Assembly: GCF_040712315.1 (NCBI RefSeq)
Contig: NC_134015.1
Coordinates: forward strand, 2,020,445 to 2,084,444
Origin: Castanea sativa
Lineage: Eukaryota; Streptophyta; Magnoliopsida; Fagales; Fagaceae
DNA length: 64,000 nt
Reading direction: 5' to 3'
This document shows positions 23,759 through 37,127 of this stretch, one piece after another; positions within the stretch are counted from its first letter, which is position 1, and each line of letters starts with the position of its first letter. The notes under the pieces were generated by a model. It saw nothing but the letters and a program-made list of their open reading frames with translations. It made no database searches and was not told where the DNA came from. The position numbers and the translations under genes were made by a program.

Positions 23759-26700
23759 TCACTTTCTGGGGTCTCTCTGGGTGATTGACACAAGTCTCCG
23801 CCCTCCACCATTTTGCCAAACTCCATGAACTGGCCACCCTCCAGGCGGCTCCTTACCTCCATCTGATTTTTCTTCAGTCTGACCAGGACCAGGATCAGAA
23901 TCACCAAGATCTAAAAGTTCTGCGGCATCATTACCTAGACGGTTTCTAAGGAACTTAGAAATTTTTTTCTTTGGCTTATTTCCTACTCCCCCAGTCTCCA
24001 CATTTTTTGTTGATCCACCACCCGCTAAATGAGAACCATTTTCGGATTTTGGCTCCATTCTTGAGTGATGGGTAGAAATTAAGTTGGACAGTTCATCATC
24101 CACAGAAGCTTTTAATTTGCCTTTGGTAGACCGATACCCATCTTTTGATAAGACCTCCACCTCATCGTCATAAGGCTTATAATTTGATTGGAAGCTCTTC
24201 ACACTGCTCATGATACTATCTGCCAAAGCATCCTTTGAACTATGGAATGCATTTGCTTCACACTTCTCCTTACCTTTTTTGGAACTTTTTTTGTTTTTGG
24301 ACCGACCACCATTGCTACTTGAAATGTTTTCAGATGAACCAACAGTCATGTTAAAATTGTAAGTCTCAACAAGCTCTTTTTGCTTCCGAGGATCAGGACA
24401 GAGTCTAGCTAGCTCAAGAACAAGATGTGACAGACCAAACTGAAAAACATAGGCAAGATATTCCCCTGCATCAATTACACCCTGGCGATACTCTGTAGAT
24501 ATTTCTCTGAATGCAGCAAATTTGTTCTCATCAAATTCTAAAGCAGCACGAATTTTCCCCACCAGATTCTTGTTAGCATTTTGAACATCTTCCACCTTTG
24601 GCAGCGGGTGGCTACTTGAGGGCGCCTTATTAGTTTGAGAGGAAGAAACCGGAGGAAAACTAGAGAGAGAAGTATCAAAAGACCGTCTATCTACAAGGTT
24701 TGGATTTGAAACAGAGTGGCCAACCTGATTGGTGCTACCTGAAATCCTTGGTGAACCAGCAAAATTAGACGATGCAACTAGATGAGCTGTGGCTAGTCTA
24801 GACTGAGCAGGGCTTGTATAACTAGATGATGAAGACTCATTAACCTTCACAGGCTTCCTCTGGGAAGAACTAGGAAGATTAGATAATGAGCTACTGGTTG
24901 ATGAGCTAGTTAAATGACTTGCTGCTGGCCAAGCTTGAGAAGAATGAAGAACAGTTACAGTTCCATTGTTCCGGCGACGAAGGCAAGCAGCCATAGTGTT
25001 CCCTTCTGAATGATTTCTAAATTTCTGTCGACTTCTCCTTGAAGCCACAGGTAGCGGAGGAAAGGATGATTCTTCCAGTGTTCCCGTTGTATTTTGTGCT
25101 GAAGCAGGGCTTTGTCTTGAAGGTGTCTCAGATTCTCTGGTAGCTAATGATTCAAATGCATTTGTGATTGATGCAGTATCCCTTGCTTGGTGATTGGAAA
25201 CTGCTTGGGCACTTGATGAAGCATGATGATGATGTTCTGTATTGGCTGTCTCAAGACTAGCTTGAATGGCCAAAGAAAGTCGATTGTCTGACAAATCCGA
25301 ATGAGAGACACGTCCTCTACCTTGACGATCTTGCTCATTTCGCCGGTACTGGAAGCTTGTTCGTATCTGGACATAAATAAGAAGAAACAGTAGAGACACC
25401 CATATGCCCAAGAGAAGAAGGATTAACAACAGAAAGTGGAAACATTTTTACACCAAACAGGTCTACAAATTGTCAAGATTGCAGCAGATAACAGACAAGG
25501 CTACAAAAGGAATTTAAAAAATGCATACAAACCTGAAGAGCGGCATTCCTCTTGCAGCGAGACATGTGCCCTCCATGCTCCATGGCATTATGCCTCTATA
25601 GATATTGGATTTAAGTGAGACAATAGAATCTACAAAAAAAATAACAAGCGGAAACATACTCAAAACAAAAAGAGAATGTAGAGCATATTTAGGCCGACAA
25701 AGATGTCACCTTGAGTTCAGATTCGTTTGTGAAAACAACAAATTTTTTGGCAATGCAGGCCTCATTCTCACATAAATGATGGTCTTGACGAAAATGGATC
25801 TGCAAGATTATACTCTTGATGTCAACATAAATTTCAAATATGACTATTCACTGAAATGCATACATGTAAGAACACAGAAAACAACTGGCCTCCAAGTCAT
25901 CATAATCCTTATAGTACTCATATTGTCCTGGATGGCGCCTGCAATGAACAAGGTAAATTGGATCCATGGTCTGTATGTTTGCTTAAACTTCAAGGAAGTT
26001 ACAACCTTCTCATAAACAAAAGCATCATTTACCTTTGGCATATATGGCAAGTATAATGTTCAGTGGACATATGCAAGTACAGCTCGTTATCTCCATAGTG
26101 TGGATTTTGGCAAAATTCACAGATAGGATGTCCCATAAATCCACCTCTTTCACTTTCAGTGCCATCAACCTCCGAATCCCCCGTCTTTATATGCTGATTT
26201 AATTGTGACTTTTCATATAACTTTTGCTCACTGATAAATATCTGGTACACAATTCAAAGTGAAGTCAGTAACATTGTAGTGCAAGGTCAGGTACAACGTT
26301 CATGCTTCTAAAAAAAGAGAAGAATTTCAGCAAGATAGTAACAATAATTTTCTACAGAAAATTTATAAGGTACCAAAACCCAAAAGATGGAAAGAGAAGA
26401 GGGTGCTAAGGTTAGAACTCAAAAATCTGCATAAAAATTTAAGATGTGGAATTCTACAAGCAACCCCCTTGTGTCCTTTCACAAACCAGTTATTCAGTGA
26501 GTATTCAACTAAAATAAACCAAATCCAGAAGCCACATTGTAAATACTTTATATGCAACTCATTATATTACCATGTCATGTTTGACAAATAATAATAATAA
26601 TTCATCAATGTTTATTTCATGCAAACATATCTCACCTTCCTACCTTCCAAACATAGACTGCACATGAACAGCCTATGTTGGTGGAACAAATGGCCTCTCA

Positions 26701-27440
26701 GCTGCTCAATGTTCTTGAACCCTGCTCTCCTCTTTGACCCTTCATTCCTTTGTTCATTTTTCTTATCACAAACAATGCATGATAGTTTGCACATGGCCTT
26801 TATCATCTTGTAGTGATCCATATCATCAAAATACGCCTGTGTTCCTTCATGATACCAATATTGTCCAACTTGACCCTCTGTTGGATCAGCTGGAAAAACT
26901 GAAAAGTCATTAATCATCCTTGTATAATCTCCTAAAGCCTGGAAAAAAGGGAAGTAATGAACAAACATTACAACCAATGAGTATATAAAAAATAAATCAT
27001 GTAATAACTCATCAAAAATTGCAGCTACAACTCAGTGTAGTGTGAAAATTGGTCTTTTTCTCTTTCTTAGCAGTGTCTGCACGCAGAAGATAGACGAACA
27101 GAATTAATTGAGGAGAAGTTACCATATAACAAAAGATCTCGGTTGGATCCAACAAGGATGAAACATACAAGTCTGGAAGAAAACTTTCTTATTCATCAGA
27201 GTTGCCAATTCTCCCAAAACCAAGCACAGCAATCATGTATGTACGTTAAAGAACTTAATGAAAAATGCTAACCTTAGTGACAAAGATGATATTTGATTCG
27301 GACTTGCAAAGGCAGCAACGACGATCATCACAGATGAAACGGAGACGAATGACACAGGTGGAACAGACCTCCCGATGGCCACATGATCCATATGCAACCC
27401 ACAAAAGTGTCTCAGCACAGACAACACAGCTATCGTCCAT
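23759..27440 (-). CDS. HEL2: HEL2/ZNF598-like RING E3 ubiquitin ligase (7 exons)
   Basis: By family, this ligase senses collided ribosomes and ubiquitinates small-subunit proteins in ribosome quality control. Exons in transcription order: 27440-27273, 26938-26636, 26241-26033, 25938-25890, 25799-25710, 25595-25533, 25366-23759; phases match and give 829 aa. An RING-HC domain lies at residues 5-45 (C5, C8, C20, H22, C26, C29, C42, C45). Then come Cys/His fingers: CIVC with HLFHQH and FMCSLC, HPICEFC with HMSTEH, TCHIC, and LCENEAC with the conserved HNAMEHGG. A long Ser-rich, presumably disordered C-terminal half follows, with a Lys-rich stretch and the ending SITQRDPRK. The start at 27440 gives MDDSCVVCAE, placing the first RING Cys at once. 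Intron 4 (25889-25800) starts GC rather than GT. Confidence 0.9.
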
Positions 27441-28204
27441 GGTATATCTCTTCCTAAATGGAAAAAAAATGATACGAGAAAAGTGATTTTATGCTCTGAT
27501 CACCTATTTACATTCTGACCGTAACCAAGTAACCAAATAGATATACAATATGCTTTTTTCCCTTAATTTGCAATAGTTCCCACTAAGGACTCATTCATGT
27601 TCAGATCATGACGCCAATAAGGTTGACAGATTAAAAGTTGTTTATGATGGGCCTTCATTTGTAGTCTGGCCACTCCATCATATACTCATATGAATTATAT
27701 TCTTATTACTGAGCACTAATAATGAACAAAAGTTTACCTACCAAAGACCAGTGAATACATGGCTCCTTGAAGATTTATTTCAATCAGTGAAATGACTAAA
27801 GAAAAAGAAGACTTAAAACTTCAAAACTCATAAGTTCCCATCACCAGTAAATACAATCATCTCATAGATCTCAAACCATAAGGAATTTAATAACTAATAA
27901 CAGTGAATTTTACACCACTTTGCATTTGGGATATCAATACACGTTAATTATCACAATCAGCACCAAGAACCTTGATAATGCAAATTAGACCTCAAAACCA
28001 ATTACTACTTGCAGGGAGCTCTGCATCAAACACCAAAATCAGCCCAAGAACTATGTATGACCTTTCAAACCTATTATAGCAACAAAGCATATTAACCACA
28101 AAAGCAATATACATTGAATAATGAACATCCAAAAAATGTGCTTCTTGACTAGATCTGTACATGAGCATCTGTATGCACAAGCGTATATGTACATAGATAG
28201 GGTC

Positions 28205-28275
28205 AAATCACGTTACACCTAGCATAATTCTTCCTTACTTTTACACCATCTAAAAACATTTTATTGAAGTAATAT
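28205..28275. repeat. Fragment of the TCAAGTTACACC-type TIR element
   Basis: GTTACACCTAGCATAATTC and TTACACCATCTAAAAACA resemble both ends of the element at 33474-36755. Only part is present. Confidence 0.4.
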
Positions 28276-28769
28276 TTTGAAAATCCCATAGTTGTACTAC
28301 ATGTTCTTTATGTTCTTGACACATTGATGTGTACAAGAAAGAGTTCAAAGAAAAACAAGATTAAATACCAAAAGATTCAAGATTTGTGGTCTAGTTTTGA
28401 TGTGGGACTTTCTTGACACTTATCATTGGTTACTTTAGTTATTATCGAGTCTTGGTATTAAGGTTTTTTTTTTTTTAGGTTATAAAGTTTTTGGTTCAAT
28501 CTTAATAGTTTTACTAGAATATGGGCAATTTCGAAATTTTCAGATTTTTTGGAATGGGCTGCTCTAGAGGAAAAAGTATTTTGTATCAAATAATACAACG
28601 TCATCCATGTCAAAATCCCATAAACGAGAGACGTGTACAAAAATAACTACCCACTAACACATATTATTAAATTGTTAGTGGGTTAGTTATTTTTTACTGA
28701 TATGTCTCACATTTATTAGATTTTGATACTGCTGACACAGTATCATTCATATCAAATACCTTCTTGTTC

Positions 28770-29240
28770 TAGAGGCCCATGAGTCTTACTTTACATTCTA
28801 AGTCCTTTTCCTATTTGGTTTACATGTTAATAAGTCTTTCTAGGAATAGGTTACTTAGAATACTTGTCCTTCTAGGAAAGGATTTAACAATAGCCTATAT
28901 AAAAGGCTATTGTCGTCATTAAAATTGATAGTGAGATGGATATTATTAATATTCCAGAAGCTTATTTTAAGCTTTGAGGGTGTGATTGTCTTCTTCTAAG
29001 TGTGATTGCTTAGGAAAACCTATGTATGATTGCCTAGTGTTTTACTTTAATCTATATTATTTCTTGTTCTATTCCCTGTTTTGACACCTAACAGCCATCA
29101 ACATATTCAAGATTCAATATTTTCTTTACCTAACCCTTAAACACCAATTCTTATTCAAGAACCCTTCAAGATCTCATCCATAAATTTAATTTAGTGCAAA
29201 CCCCTTAAAGATCCTAACTCAAAATTGGTATCAAAGCCCA
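28770..29240 (+). mobile_element. LTR retrotransposon remnant: LTR end with primer-binding site
   Basis: A promoter-like CCTATATAAAAGGC at about 28893 is followed by a leader-like stretch and TTGGTATCAAAGCCC near 29226, which matches the initiator-Met tRNA primer site (TGGTATCAGAGC) of Copia-type elements with one change. No gag or pol follows. The 5' LTR edge could not be placed. Confidence 0.5.
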
Positions 29241-29334
29241 ATTAAGCTTATGTCCTTCGTCACATGCACACCAATTTTCATATCATTCGGCTGTTGTTTA
29301 CTTTTTGATCTATAGACTCACATGCTATATTTAC

Positions 29335-29470
29335 AAGAACAACAACAAACAAATCCTTAGTTCCAAAATTTTAGGGTCAGCTATGGATCCTTGATAGATT
29401 AGTTAGGGTCGACCATATGTATTCTTTTCATCCATTCTACCCAATCTAAAGTCATACACTTAATTGACAC
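29335..29470 (-). mobile_element. Au-like SINE 3' fragment
   Basis: AACAACAACAAACAAATCC, CCAAAATTTTAGGGTCAGC and TATGGATCC resemble the 3' part of the Au SINE family widespread in angiosperms, reading minus. Recognised from memory of the family pattern only. Confidence 0.4.
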
Positions 29471-30299
29471 GTCCTATTTTAGTACTTCTACTAATGTGAA
29501 AAACTTGAATTTTAAACATTTTTCAGATGTGGTATTTATTATTCTCCGATCATCTTGATATTTTGCATTATTATAGGGTATAGGGGGATAATGTAGTTCA
29601 ACATACAAGCATACAGATGCACATGCATTTAACTAAGCAAAATGCTGAATCAACCTATTTCACCATTTCAAGAAAAACCCATTAAAATTAGCGATCCAAT
29701 AACTCCGTTTGCATGACTAAGCATCATCGAAAACAAACACCTATTACCTTTTCCCTTTTTTTGTGATAAGTAACAAACACCTATTACTACTTAGCACAAA
29801 TAGCCATAAAATACACAAACTTCATCAACCCACTTTTGCTAATCCTCATATAGCTCCAAAGCTCAAGTCTTTGCATCACAACTTCTCTAATTTCATCCAC
29901 AGCAAACTCATTGCCACTGTTTTCACTCCTAAATGCAATATCACACGCACTTTCCCATGCTCTATTTGCCAAGATTTTACATCAACTACTCACAAATGCA
30001 AATAAAGTCAAACAAAAAGCAAACTAAACCCTTCATACATTTCATGCAAAACCCACAAAAATTAACCAACCCACCACCCCTTTTACCCAACTAAATTGAA
30101 TAAACAGTGCCACAACAACCATAACCCAGAAATTCTTTCATTCACATACACAAAAAACCCAAAAAGATCAAAAATTTCATTTCATTTACACACACAGACA
30201 CGCAGATAGACAGATATAGAGTCTTAGAGAGAACCTGAGGGACTTTTGATTAGTAAGAACAGATCTGCAAGAGAGAGAAGAGGGCTTTGTTAGAGAGAA

Positions 30300-31764
30300 A
30301 TACAATAGTGAATAAAATGCAAATAAAATCTTTTATTGAAAAAAATGGATTTTTTTTCCTGACTAACAAAAAAAACAGGGAAGAATTTTGTCTCTGGACA
30401 GTGTGTTTCTCGGTGCCTGTTTTTCAGTTTGCTTTGTGTTTTTCCCCTGAAACCGAAAGAAACCAATTTGATGATCGGGACTGTGACAGACACAGTCACT
30501 GTGAACTTATATTTGTCAAAGGGGGAGTGACAAAGTGACGTCGTTTCTTATTTTGAGAAATTGGAAAACTCTTTAAATTTTCCTATGCTTTTTTTGGATT
30601 GCAATTTTTAGTGGCAATGACTTTTTTTTTTTGGTTAGAGAGAGAATTATGAAAAAAAAAAATTGTTGTTAAATTAAAAATTACATCATTCTAACTTTGA
30701 CTTGTTTTCGAAATTTTTTAAAATTCTTTTCTTAATTTAATTCTTTAGTTTCCACTCGTTTCTTTTTTTTTTTTTTTTTTTGTGATAAGTAATTTCAACT
30801 CATTTATAATGTAATCCTTTTGTTCAATTCATGTAGTTAACTTCACTAAAATGACATTATTTTGAAAACTAAAAATACTCAAACTAATGATGAGATTGAA
30901 TGAATCTAGATGGAAAAATTAAATAGAGAGTACATATAAGTTAAACAACTAAAAATAATAAATAAAATAAATGGTTGAATTTAAAATATATCAAAGTTAG
31001 ATAGGGTAATTTTTTTGCTTAAACTTTGTTTTTATAATGATATAAATTAATGGACGGATTTGTGCTTTAGAAATGCATATTGATGTGGATATGAAATGAT
31101 GAAATATAAGAAAATTATTGTGCATAAGTAATAAAATATGAGAATATGTATCATAAAAAATAATTAACTTTTGTACACAATTATTTTCACAATTTTTTCT
31201 TATGGAAAGTTATGAGTGGTGCACTATTAATTTTACACAAATATACTATTGATGTCATTTTTGTTTCCATCACTCATAGCTTGTAACTTCAATAAGTTGT
31301 AGACTAAGTTGGGCAACTAGATCCATTCAAAACTAATAAGACCCTAAATTCAATATGTAATAAATTTTTTTCATAAAAATGTGTATAAGCAATAAAAGTT
31401 TAGTTTGACAAACCCATTTGAACAATTTTGAACCCTTACGATGCCTCCACCATTCTTTGCTCTATATTGCTCTTTGGCATTCAAAGTTTGCCAAATTCAA
31501 CAAAGATCTAAAGATTGCCACCATGATGCCACCATTGATGAGAAGACTGAAGTTTTTGACTTATCCAACCTCCAAAATTCTCACACTTTGTCAATTAACA
31601 ACCCATATAACAAGTTAACAACAGTTAATATCAATTGTGGATTTTTGAGATCCAACCAAGTCTAGTGATGGGTTGATGAAGAATCCAACTGAACCCAATC
31701 CGTTGACACCTCTAGTGGAGAGAAAGAGGAATCATATTATTTTTAAAAATGAGGAAACCTCGGT
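30300..31764. other. Spacer upstream of the HEL2-like gene
   Basis: 30300-30540 is probably promoter/leader of the minus-strand gene and contains TGACGTC (about 30537). The rest is AT-rich with T runs (30765-30781); no coding sequence supported. Confidence 0.35.
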
Positions 31765-31773
31765 TGGTTCAAC

Positions 31774-33218
31774 CAGGGACGGACTCAGGATTTCAAGCTG
31801 AGGGGGGTTGGAGATAAGCTAAAAAAAAATTTCAAATATGCATCCATATAGTATTAATAAACTATTAACCAAGCAACATTAGTTGTTGGCAATCTTACGT
31901 TGACTTCTGAAGAATTTGAATCTTTTTCTTTGAAAAAATCAAACATTGTAGTTGAATTTTTCATGATCTACAAAAAAAATAAGAATCACATATATTATCT
32001 CACAAACGGTTGTTGTTACTAACTAAAGACAAATACTAGAATTTAGGTAATATGTATGATGCATTTAATTATAAATTTAGTATTTCTCACTTCTTTTCAA
32101 TTTATAAATTTATCTAATTTAGCATTGTGAGTTAACAATAGACGCGAGTGAATCACTGTTATTTTCTTAAATTTGTGTGACAATTTTCTATATTATATGA
32201 TTAGTTTTTGTCTATTGTCTTTGGTCTTTACCTTTATTTATCTTTGTCTTTGCCTTGTTTCCATATTTTTGACACTCACCCGATCCCACTACCGAAAATA
32301 TGAATTTATTCTGCTTTCTGCACTAGCAACAAAAAACTTTTCCTAACTTTACCATTTTTTTTTTCTGTCACTTGTCCCTATTATTGCCTAACTACCAGTC
32401 AAAAAAGAAAACAATCAAACACTACACTAATCTCTACAAACTCTACTCTCTCTATGTTTCTCTTATCTGTATAATATAAGAGAGAGAGTCACAAACACAG
32501 AGTGACAGAGAGTCACAAAGCCAAAAGGCCAAAAAAAAAAAAAAAAAACACCATAGCTAGGCATAGATTCAATTCACAATCACCAACTTAGTTCATCACT
32601 CATCAGTAAAAACACAAACACCACAAGTCCACAAGCAGAGATTGTTAAATTCTGAGATTCACAAATATTATATTAGGTTTTGAAGGAAATGATAGATTAA
32701 ATACTTATGAACTGTGAAGGCTGGAGCAATGAAACTGGGTTAGGCAGATCGAGCAACTAGTGGCAAGATGGGTCTCGTGTGGGCCGTGGTGGCGTTGGTG
32801 TGGCCGTTTCCCGTTTGGGTATGCTATGCCGACAATTGACAAGGACGGGTCTGTTGTCTGCGACTCTGCCAGATGGGTGGCGAGATGGGTCTCTCTCTCG
32901 TGTGGTGGTGGCGTGAGTGGCGGCGTGAATCTCTCTGAGTCTCGCCTCTCACTCTTTAATTCACCTCTCTCTTTTCTTTTCTTTTTTCCTTCGTTTTTCA
33001 CTTTTTCGATTGTTCCATTTGGTTTTGCCGTTTTGGACTGTTGGTTTTTTTTTTTTTTTTAAAGATTTACATGGGCTGTTGATTGGGCTGGCCAGCTATG
33101 GTTCATGAAAATAAAAGGGGCTCAAGTCTTTTTTTTCTTTGTTTTTTGGAAAATTTTACCTACTAATTTTTTTTTTTTGGGCCTGGGGGGCCAAGTCCCC
33201 CACTTGGGTCCATCCCTG
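31774..33218. mobile_element. Non-autonomous DNA transposon, hAT-like
   Basis: The ends CAGGGACGGAC and (inverted) CAGGGATGGAC form terminal inverted repeats, and TGGTTCAAC is repeated directly outside each end (31765-31773 and 33219-33227). The CAGGG start and subterminal GGGGGG/CCCCCC tracts resemble common plant hAT derivatives; the duplication reads as 9 bases, where hAT usually makes 8, so a Mutator-type assignment cannot be excluded. 1,445 bases with no transposase; the frames at 32705-33062 are low-complexity. Confidence 0.75.
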
Positions 33219-33404
33219 TGGTTCAACTAAAGTATTTTTTTCCCTAAACTTTTATTTTAGGTCTATTATATTGATTCCATTCTATAGATATTTTAACTTT
33301 CCAATTTTAATTCTCATTCTTTGAAATTTTTTAGGCCATCTTAGACATGTATCTTATGTATGTTAATTAGTTACTTTGTTTCTTTATAAGTTATATATAT
33401 ACAC

Positions 33405-33406
33405 AT

Positions 33407-33465
<59 letters not shown>
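33405..33465. repeat. TA microsatellite
   Basis: About 60 bases of TA repeat directly before the left end of the TIR element. Confidence 0.9.
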
Positions 33466-33468
<3 letters not shown>

Positions 33469-33473
33469 GTTGG

Positions 33474-36400
33474 GTTCAAGTTACACCTGGTATAACTTTA
33501 ATCAATGTTATATCACTCAATATATTTTAATTTGATATGACTTTTGACAAATCCCCCATCAGATTATATTATCTTTGTATGTTCTCTATTCTTACAAAAC
33601 TTCAAGGTGATCAAAGATTAATAGTTATGTCATCAATCAATTGTTTAAATTCAAGTTTTTCTATTTTAAAATAATACATAAAAGATGAGTTTAAAAATCG
33701 AATGGTATATAGCATCCAATTGGCATGAATATTAAGAGCATATAAAACATGTAATTCAATAGTAAGATTTTCAAAATATGAATTTTTTTTTTGAGAAATA
33801 ATTACAACATGCTGTTAATCCCGCAGCTTGAATCCTTTCCCCCCTAAACCACCAATGTCACGACCCAAACCTGTACTTCAGAATTTAGAGCATGACTGGC
33901 ATGTTAATATCAAGTTTACTTTAATACTAACACGAACCAACCTAAACAGAAGGTGCTTATCAAGAATTGTTTCCTGTACACCTGCTTATTTTCTTTCATA
34001 AAAGCCATAATATACAAAAATGTGAAAACCTTGAAAATTCATTTCATTTGAACTTTGCAAGATTGCCACTTGGCTGAAACTTTAGATATTCGTGCAAATA
34101 TTACATAGCTAAACATTTAGCAAAAACTCTTATTTACAAACCCAACCCCAAAGACATACAACTGGGGTTCAAACCAAACTAAAGTTTAGAATTACATCCG
34201 TGCTCAAAGGATCAAGTACATATTGATTCCTCTTATACAACAAAAGACCTAAACAACTATACAAAAAAAAAAAGACTATACAATCTAAACAAAAGAGAAT
34301 CACAGAATCTTACCACCTCTAATACTCTCGCTGCTTCCAGGAAAAACCTGTGCACTGAAATATAATAGGGTGAGCTGCGAAGCCCAGTAAGGTTTTTAAG
34401 CTCTATGGGACTTTGATAAGAATACATGTAAATCAAATATTTTATGGACATGCTGGCTTTGATAAAATATCCTTCATACTATTTATATTGTTTTTAAATT
34501 AACTTATGAACTTTCAAATGAAAATACTTCATTTTCCTTTCATATAATAATAAAAGAACATGATAAGGAACTTAAACATAATTCAACATACTTTTCTTAT
34601 CATCATACTTTTCTTATAACTTCCAAATAGCTTAATAGCTCTTTTATAATACATATTAGTTAGTCTAATTGTAAGTCTGTCACAACTTTGGGAGGCTTCT
34701 AGCACTTAGTGCCAGGCATCCAGCATTCCCCACTATGCTAGGTAATTCCGGAATTATATCATAATACATACTTTCAACCATGGGGGTAGATTGACATCCT
34801 CCACAAGTTGGCAGTTACCAACAAAGGCGGGTACAGTAGAGCTAGTCTTACTTTTAATGGCCAAATAGAATCTCCATGGAAATACCAGTACTATAACCCT
34901 TACAGGCTGAGTTCAGATCATGACAATGGAAAAACTAAAAACTATACTTTTCAGATACTATACTTTTACATAACTATTTAATAACAGTAGCATATCCAAT
35001 TCTTTCTTTAAACATTATGTTCGTAATATGAGTAATAACATCAATATGCTAAAATTATCTTATATATAGGATTCAATAAGTCACGAACATAAATCTTTAT
35101 TTGAATCATGCTTATATGTAATATCTCTAATTAAAAGGTTTTAATGCATTATAGTTTTCTAAATAGTCCTTATACTTATCAAACGCACCTGTCACAAATC
35201 TCTTACCTGAAAACAGAAGACGCGAGAGATTTGTACTAGAAGAGCTCAAGTGTCCGTGTTCTCGTTCTCGTCATCTAAATGAAAGACCAAAACTTATTAC
35301 TAACAACTCTTCCTAAAATATAAACTTATACCTTAAACACAACCTAACTCTCAACTTAGTAAAATCTTAATTCCCATCACATAGAGTTTCCCCTAAAACA
35401 AGGCACAATCACCAAACTCATAACATACCAAAACACAGAGAAACCAAGCCATAAAAATTCATATATGATATAAACATACCAAAAGATAAGCACATTAAAT
35501 TATAGCTCAAAATATTTACCCTAACTTCAAAATTAAATCTACAAAATCATAGTTATCCTACACTGTTTACTGATCATTTCAGTAGCAAATTCCCCATTTG
35601 TAAAATACGAATGGGCTGTCAAAACACATCCAATTGTCATGAAATTTTACAGAGCTACTCCCCTGTATGTCTAATATATACCGTATAAATTTCAAAGTCA
35701 AAGCATAAAACCATAATTTATTAAAAATCGTACAAGGAAACGTGCTCAAATCTGTCCTGACAGAAATATGCAACTTAGAAATTAAACCATTATTAATCCA
35801 AATGCAGTAAGACCACTTCCATGACAACCATATGTGTCCTAGGATTCATAAAAACTACTCCTAGCATCCTAATTCACAGCAAATGATTTAATACAGAATT
35901 TTCTTGTAGCGAACATCAAATCTGTCACAGTGACAGCTTTAGTGCATGTTGATACAAAATTCATCAACTAAATGCAAATGATGTTCAATTTGTTTGGGTA
36001 TTTTTATACCAATACAATAAACATTAAAATAACTTATTAAGCATCCAATAGACCATAAAACCATCAAACTTTCAACTTACAAAAACAGAATCACAAGTTC
36101 AGCCCCTAAAATCAGATTTGAGAACAAAGAAGGGAAAACAATTAAACTATCAAAATACTCTAAAATCAAATAAGGTTTTAATTACTTATTCACAAGTTTG
36201 AAGTTGAAACTTTAGTTTTAGGCTCTTAATTCCTTCTTTAGAGTGAGATTTATTGTTTTGGTGAGAGAGGGAGAGAGAGAGGTCTTGCCATGTGAAAGCA
36301 AAGAGAGAAAGAAAAGAAAAAGTAGAAGAAATGAAGCAAGAAGCTTCTGGTACAACAAAAGAAAGGATGAGAAAATTGACTTTGAGGGGTTGTACGTGTA

Positions 36401-36757
36401 TAGCAAAGGAGAAAAAGATCAAGACCACTTTTTCCCACTCTTTTCCACTTTTTGACATTTATACTTTTCACCCCATATAAACTTATATGTCAAGAAAGAC
36501 CCAATGCCAAAATAACTTTACATATATATATCCTTACCTTGATAAAACTCATTTCTACAACATCAAAAGAGTATACATGGTTTATAATATCACAACATCA
36601 AAAATTTATGCACTTAAATTAATTAAGATAATAACAAACATATAAACTCATAAATTTAATTATGCAATTAGGTTGAGGTGTTACAACCAAGCACTTTTTT
36701 TATTAGATGGTGTAACATTGTTTAGAGTTACAGTAAGTGTAACTTGACAAATAAGTA
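33474..36757. mobile_element. TIR element split by an LTR insertion
   Basis: The left end TCAAGTTACACCTGGTATAA and the right end GTAAGTGTAACTTGA are inverted repeats over about 39 bases (roughly three quarters identical). Removing the LTR at 33856-36685 leaves a TIR element of about 450 bases. Related ends occur at 28205 and 58141. Confidence 0.55.
33856..36685. mobile_element. Solo-LTR-like insertion, 2.83 kb, with 5-bp target duplication
   Basis: Starts TGTCACGACCC, ends GGTGTTACA, and is flanked on both sides by ACCAA (33851-33855, 36686-36690). TG...CA ends with a 5-base duplication are the hallmark of LTR integration. No gag/pol frame, primer site or second LTR is visible inside, so a solo LTR is the simplest reading. 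Such long TGTCACGACC/GGTGTTACA LTRs are typical of Ty3/gypsy chromoviruses in plants (inference). Confidence 0.7.
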
Positions 36758-37122
36758 TTTAAGGCATTACAATTTTACATATTATTATTCTAATATGCAT
36801 TTTGGATAAATTACACTAACACCCTTGAGATATACAACAAAATTGGATTTGCTCTACCTCATTTTTAAGAAATAACACTTTATCCCAAAATGATCAAAAT
36901 AATTTACACTTCACCCCCAAAATAATTCAAACAAAGATGGCACAAATGTCAATCTTTTGATCATTTCAAGGGAGGTATCATTTCATGAGAATTTCGAGGG
37001 GTACTATTCCTTAAGAATTTGGTGTAGGAGGAGTGTGTCAGAATAATTTACCCATATTATTTTTTTATTACATTTAAATTCTTCTTTTTTTGAGTTCTTA
37101 AGTTCTTTTTTTTATTAAATTT
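36758..37122. other. AT-rich spacer
   Basis: No gene, no repeat structure recognised. Confidence 0.4.
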
Positions 37123-37127
37123 AAATT

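Larger units (their letters stand above)
27453..30300 (-). other. Probable leader exon and long 5'-UTR intron of the HEL2-like gene
   Basis: TTTAG ends at 27454, twelve bases before the ATG, so the leader is probably spliced. A plausible upstream exon is 30254-30234 on the minus strand, between CTTGCAG and CAG/GTTCTCTC. The intervening 2.8 kb has no gene but contains an LTR/PBS remnant and SINE pieces. Transcript data would be needed to fix the true first exon. Confidence 0.45.

Noticed and set aside
32705..33062. Overlapping frames on both strands of about 100 codons
   Set aside because: They lie inside a non-autonomous DNA element and show simple-sequence composition.
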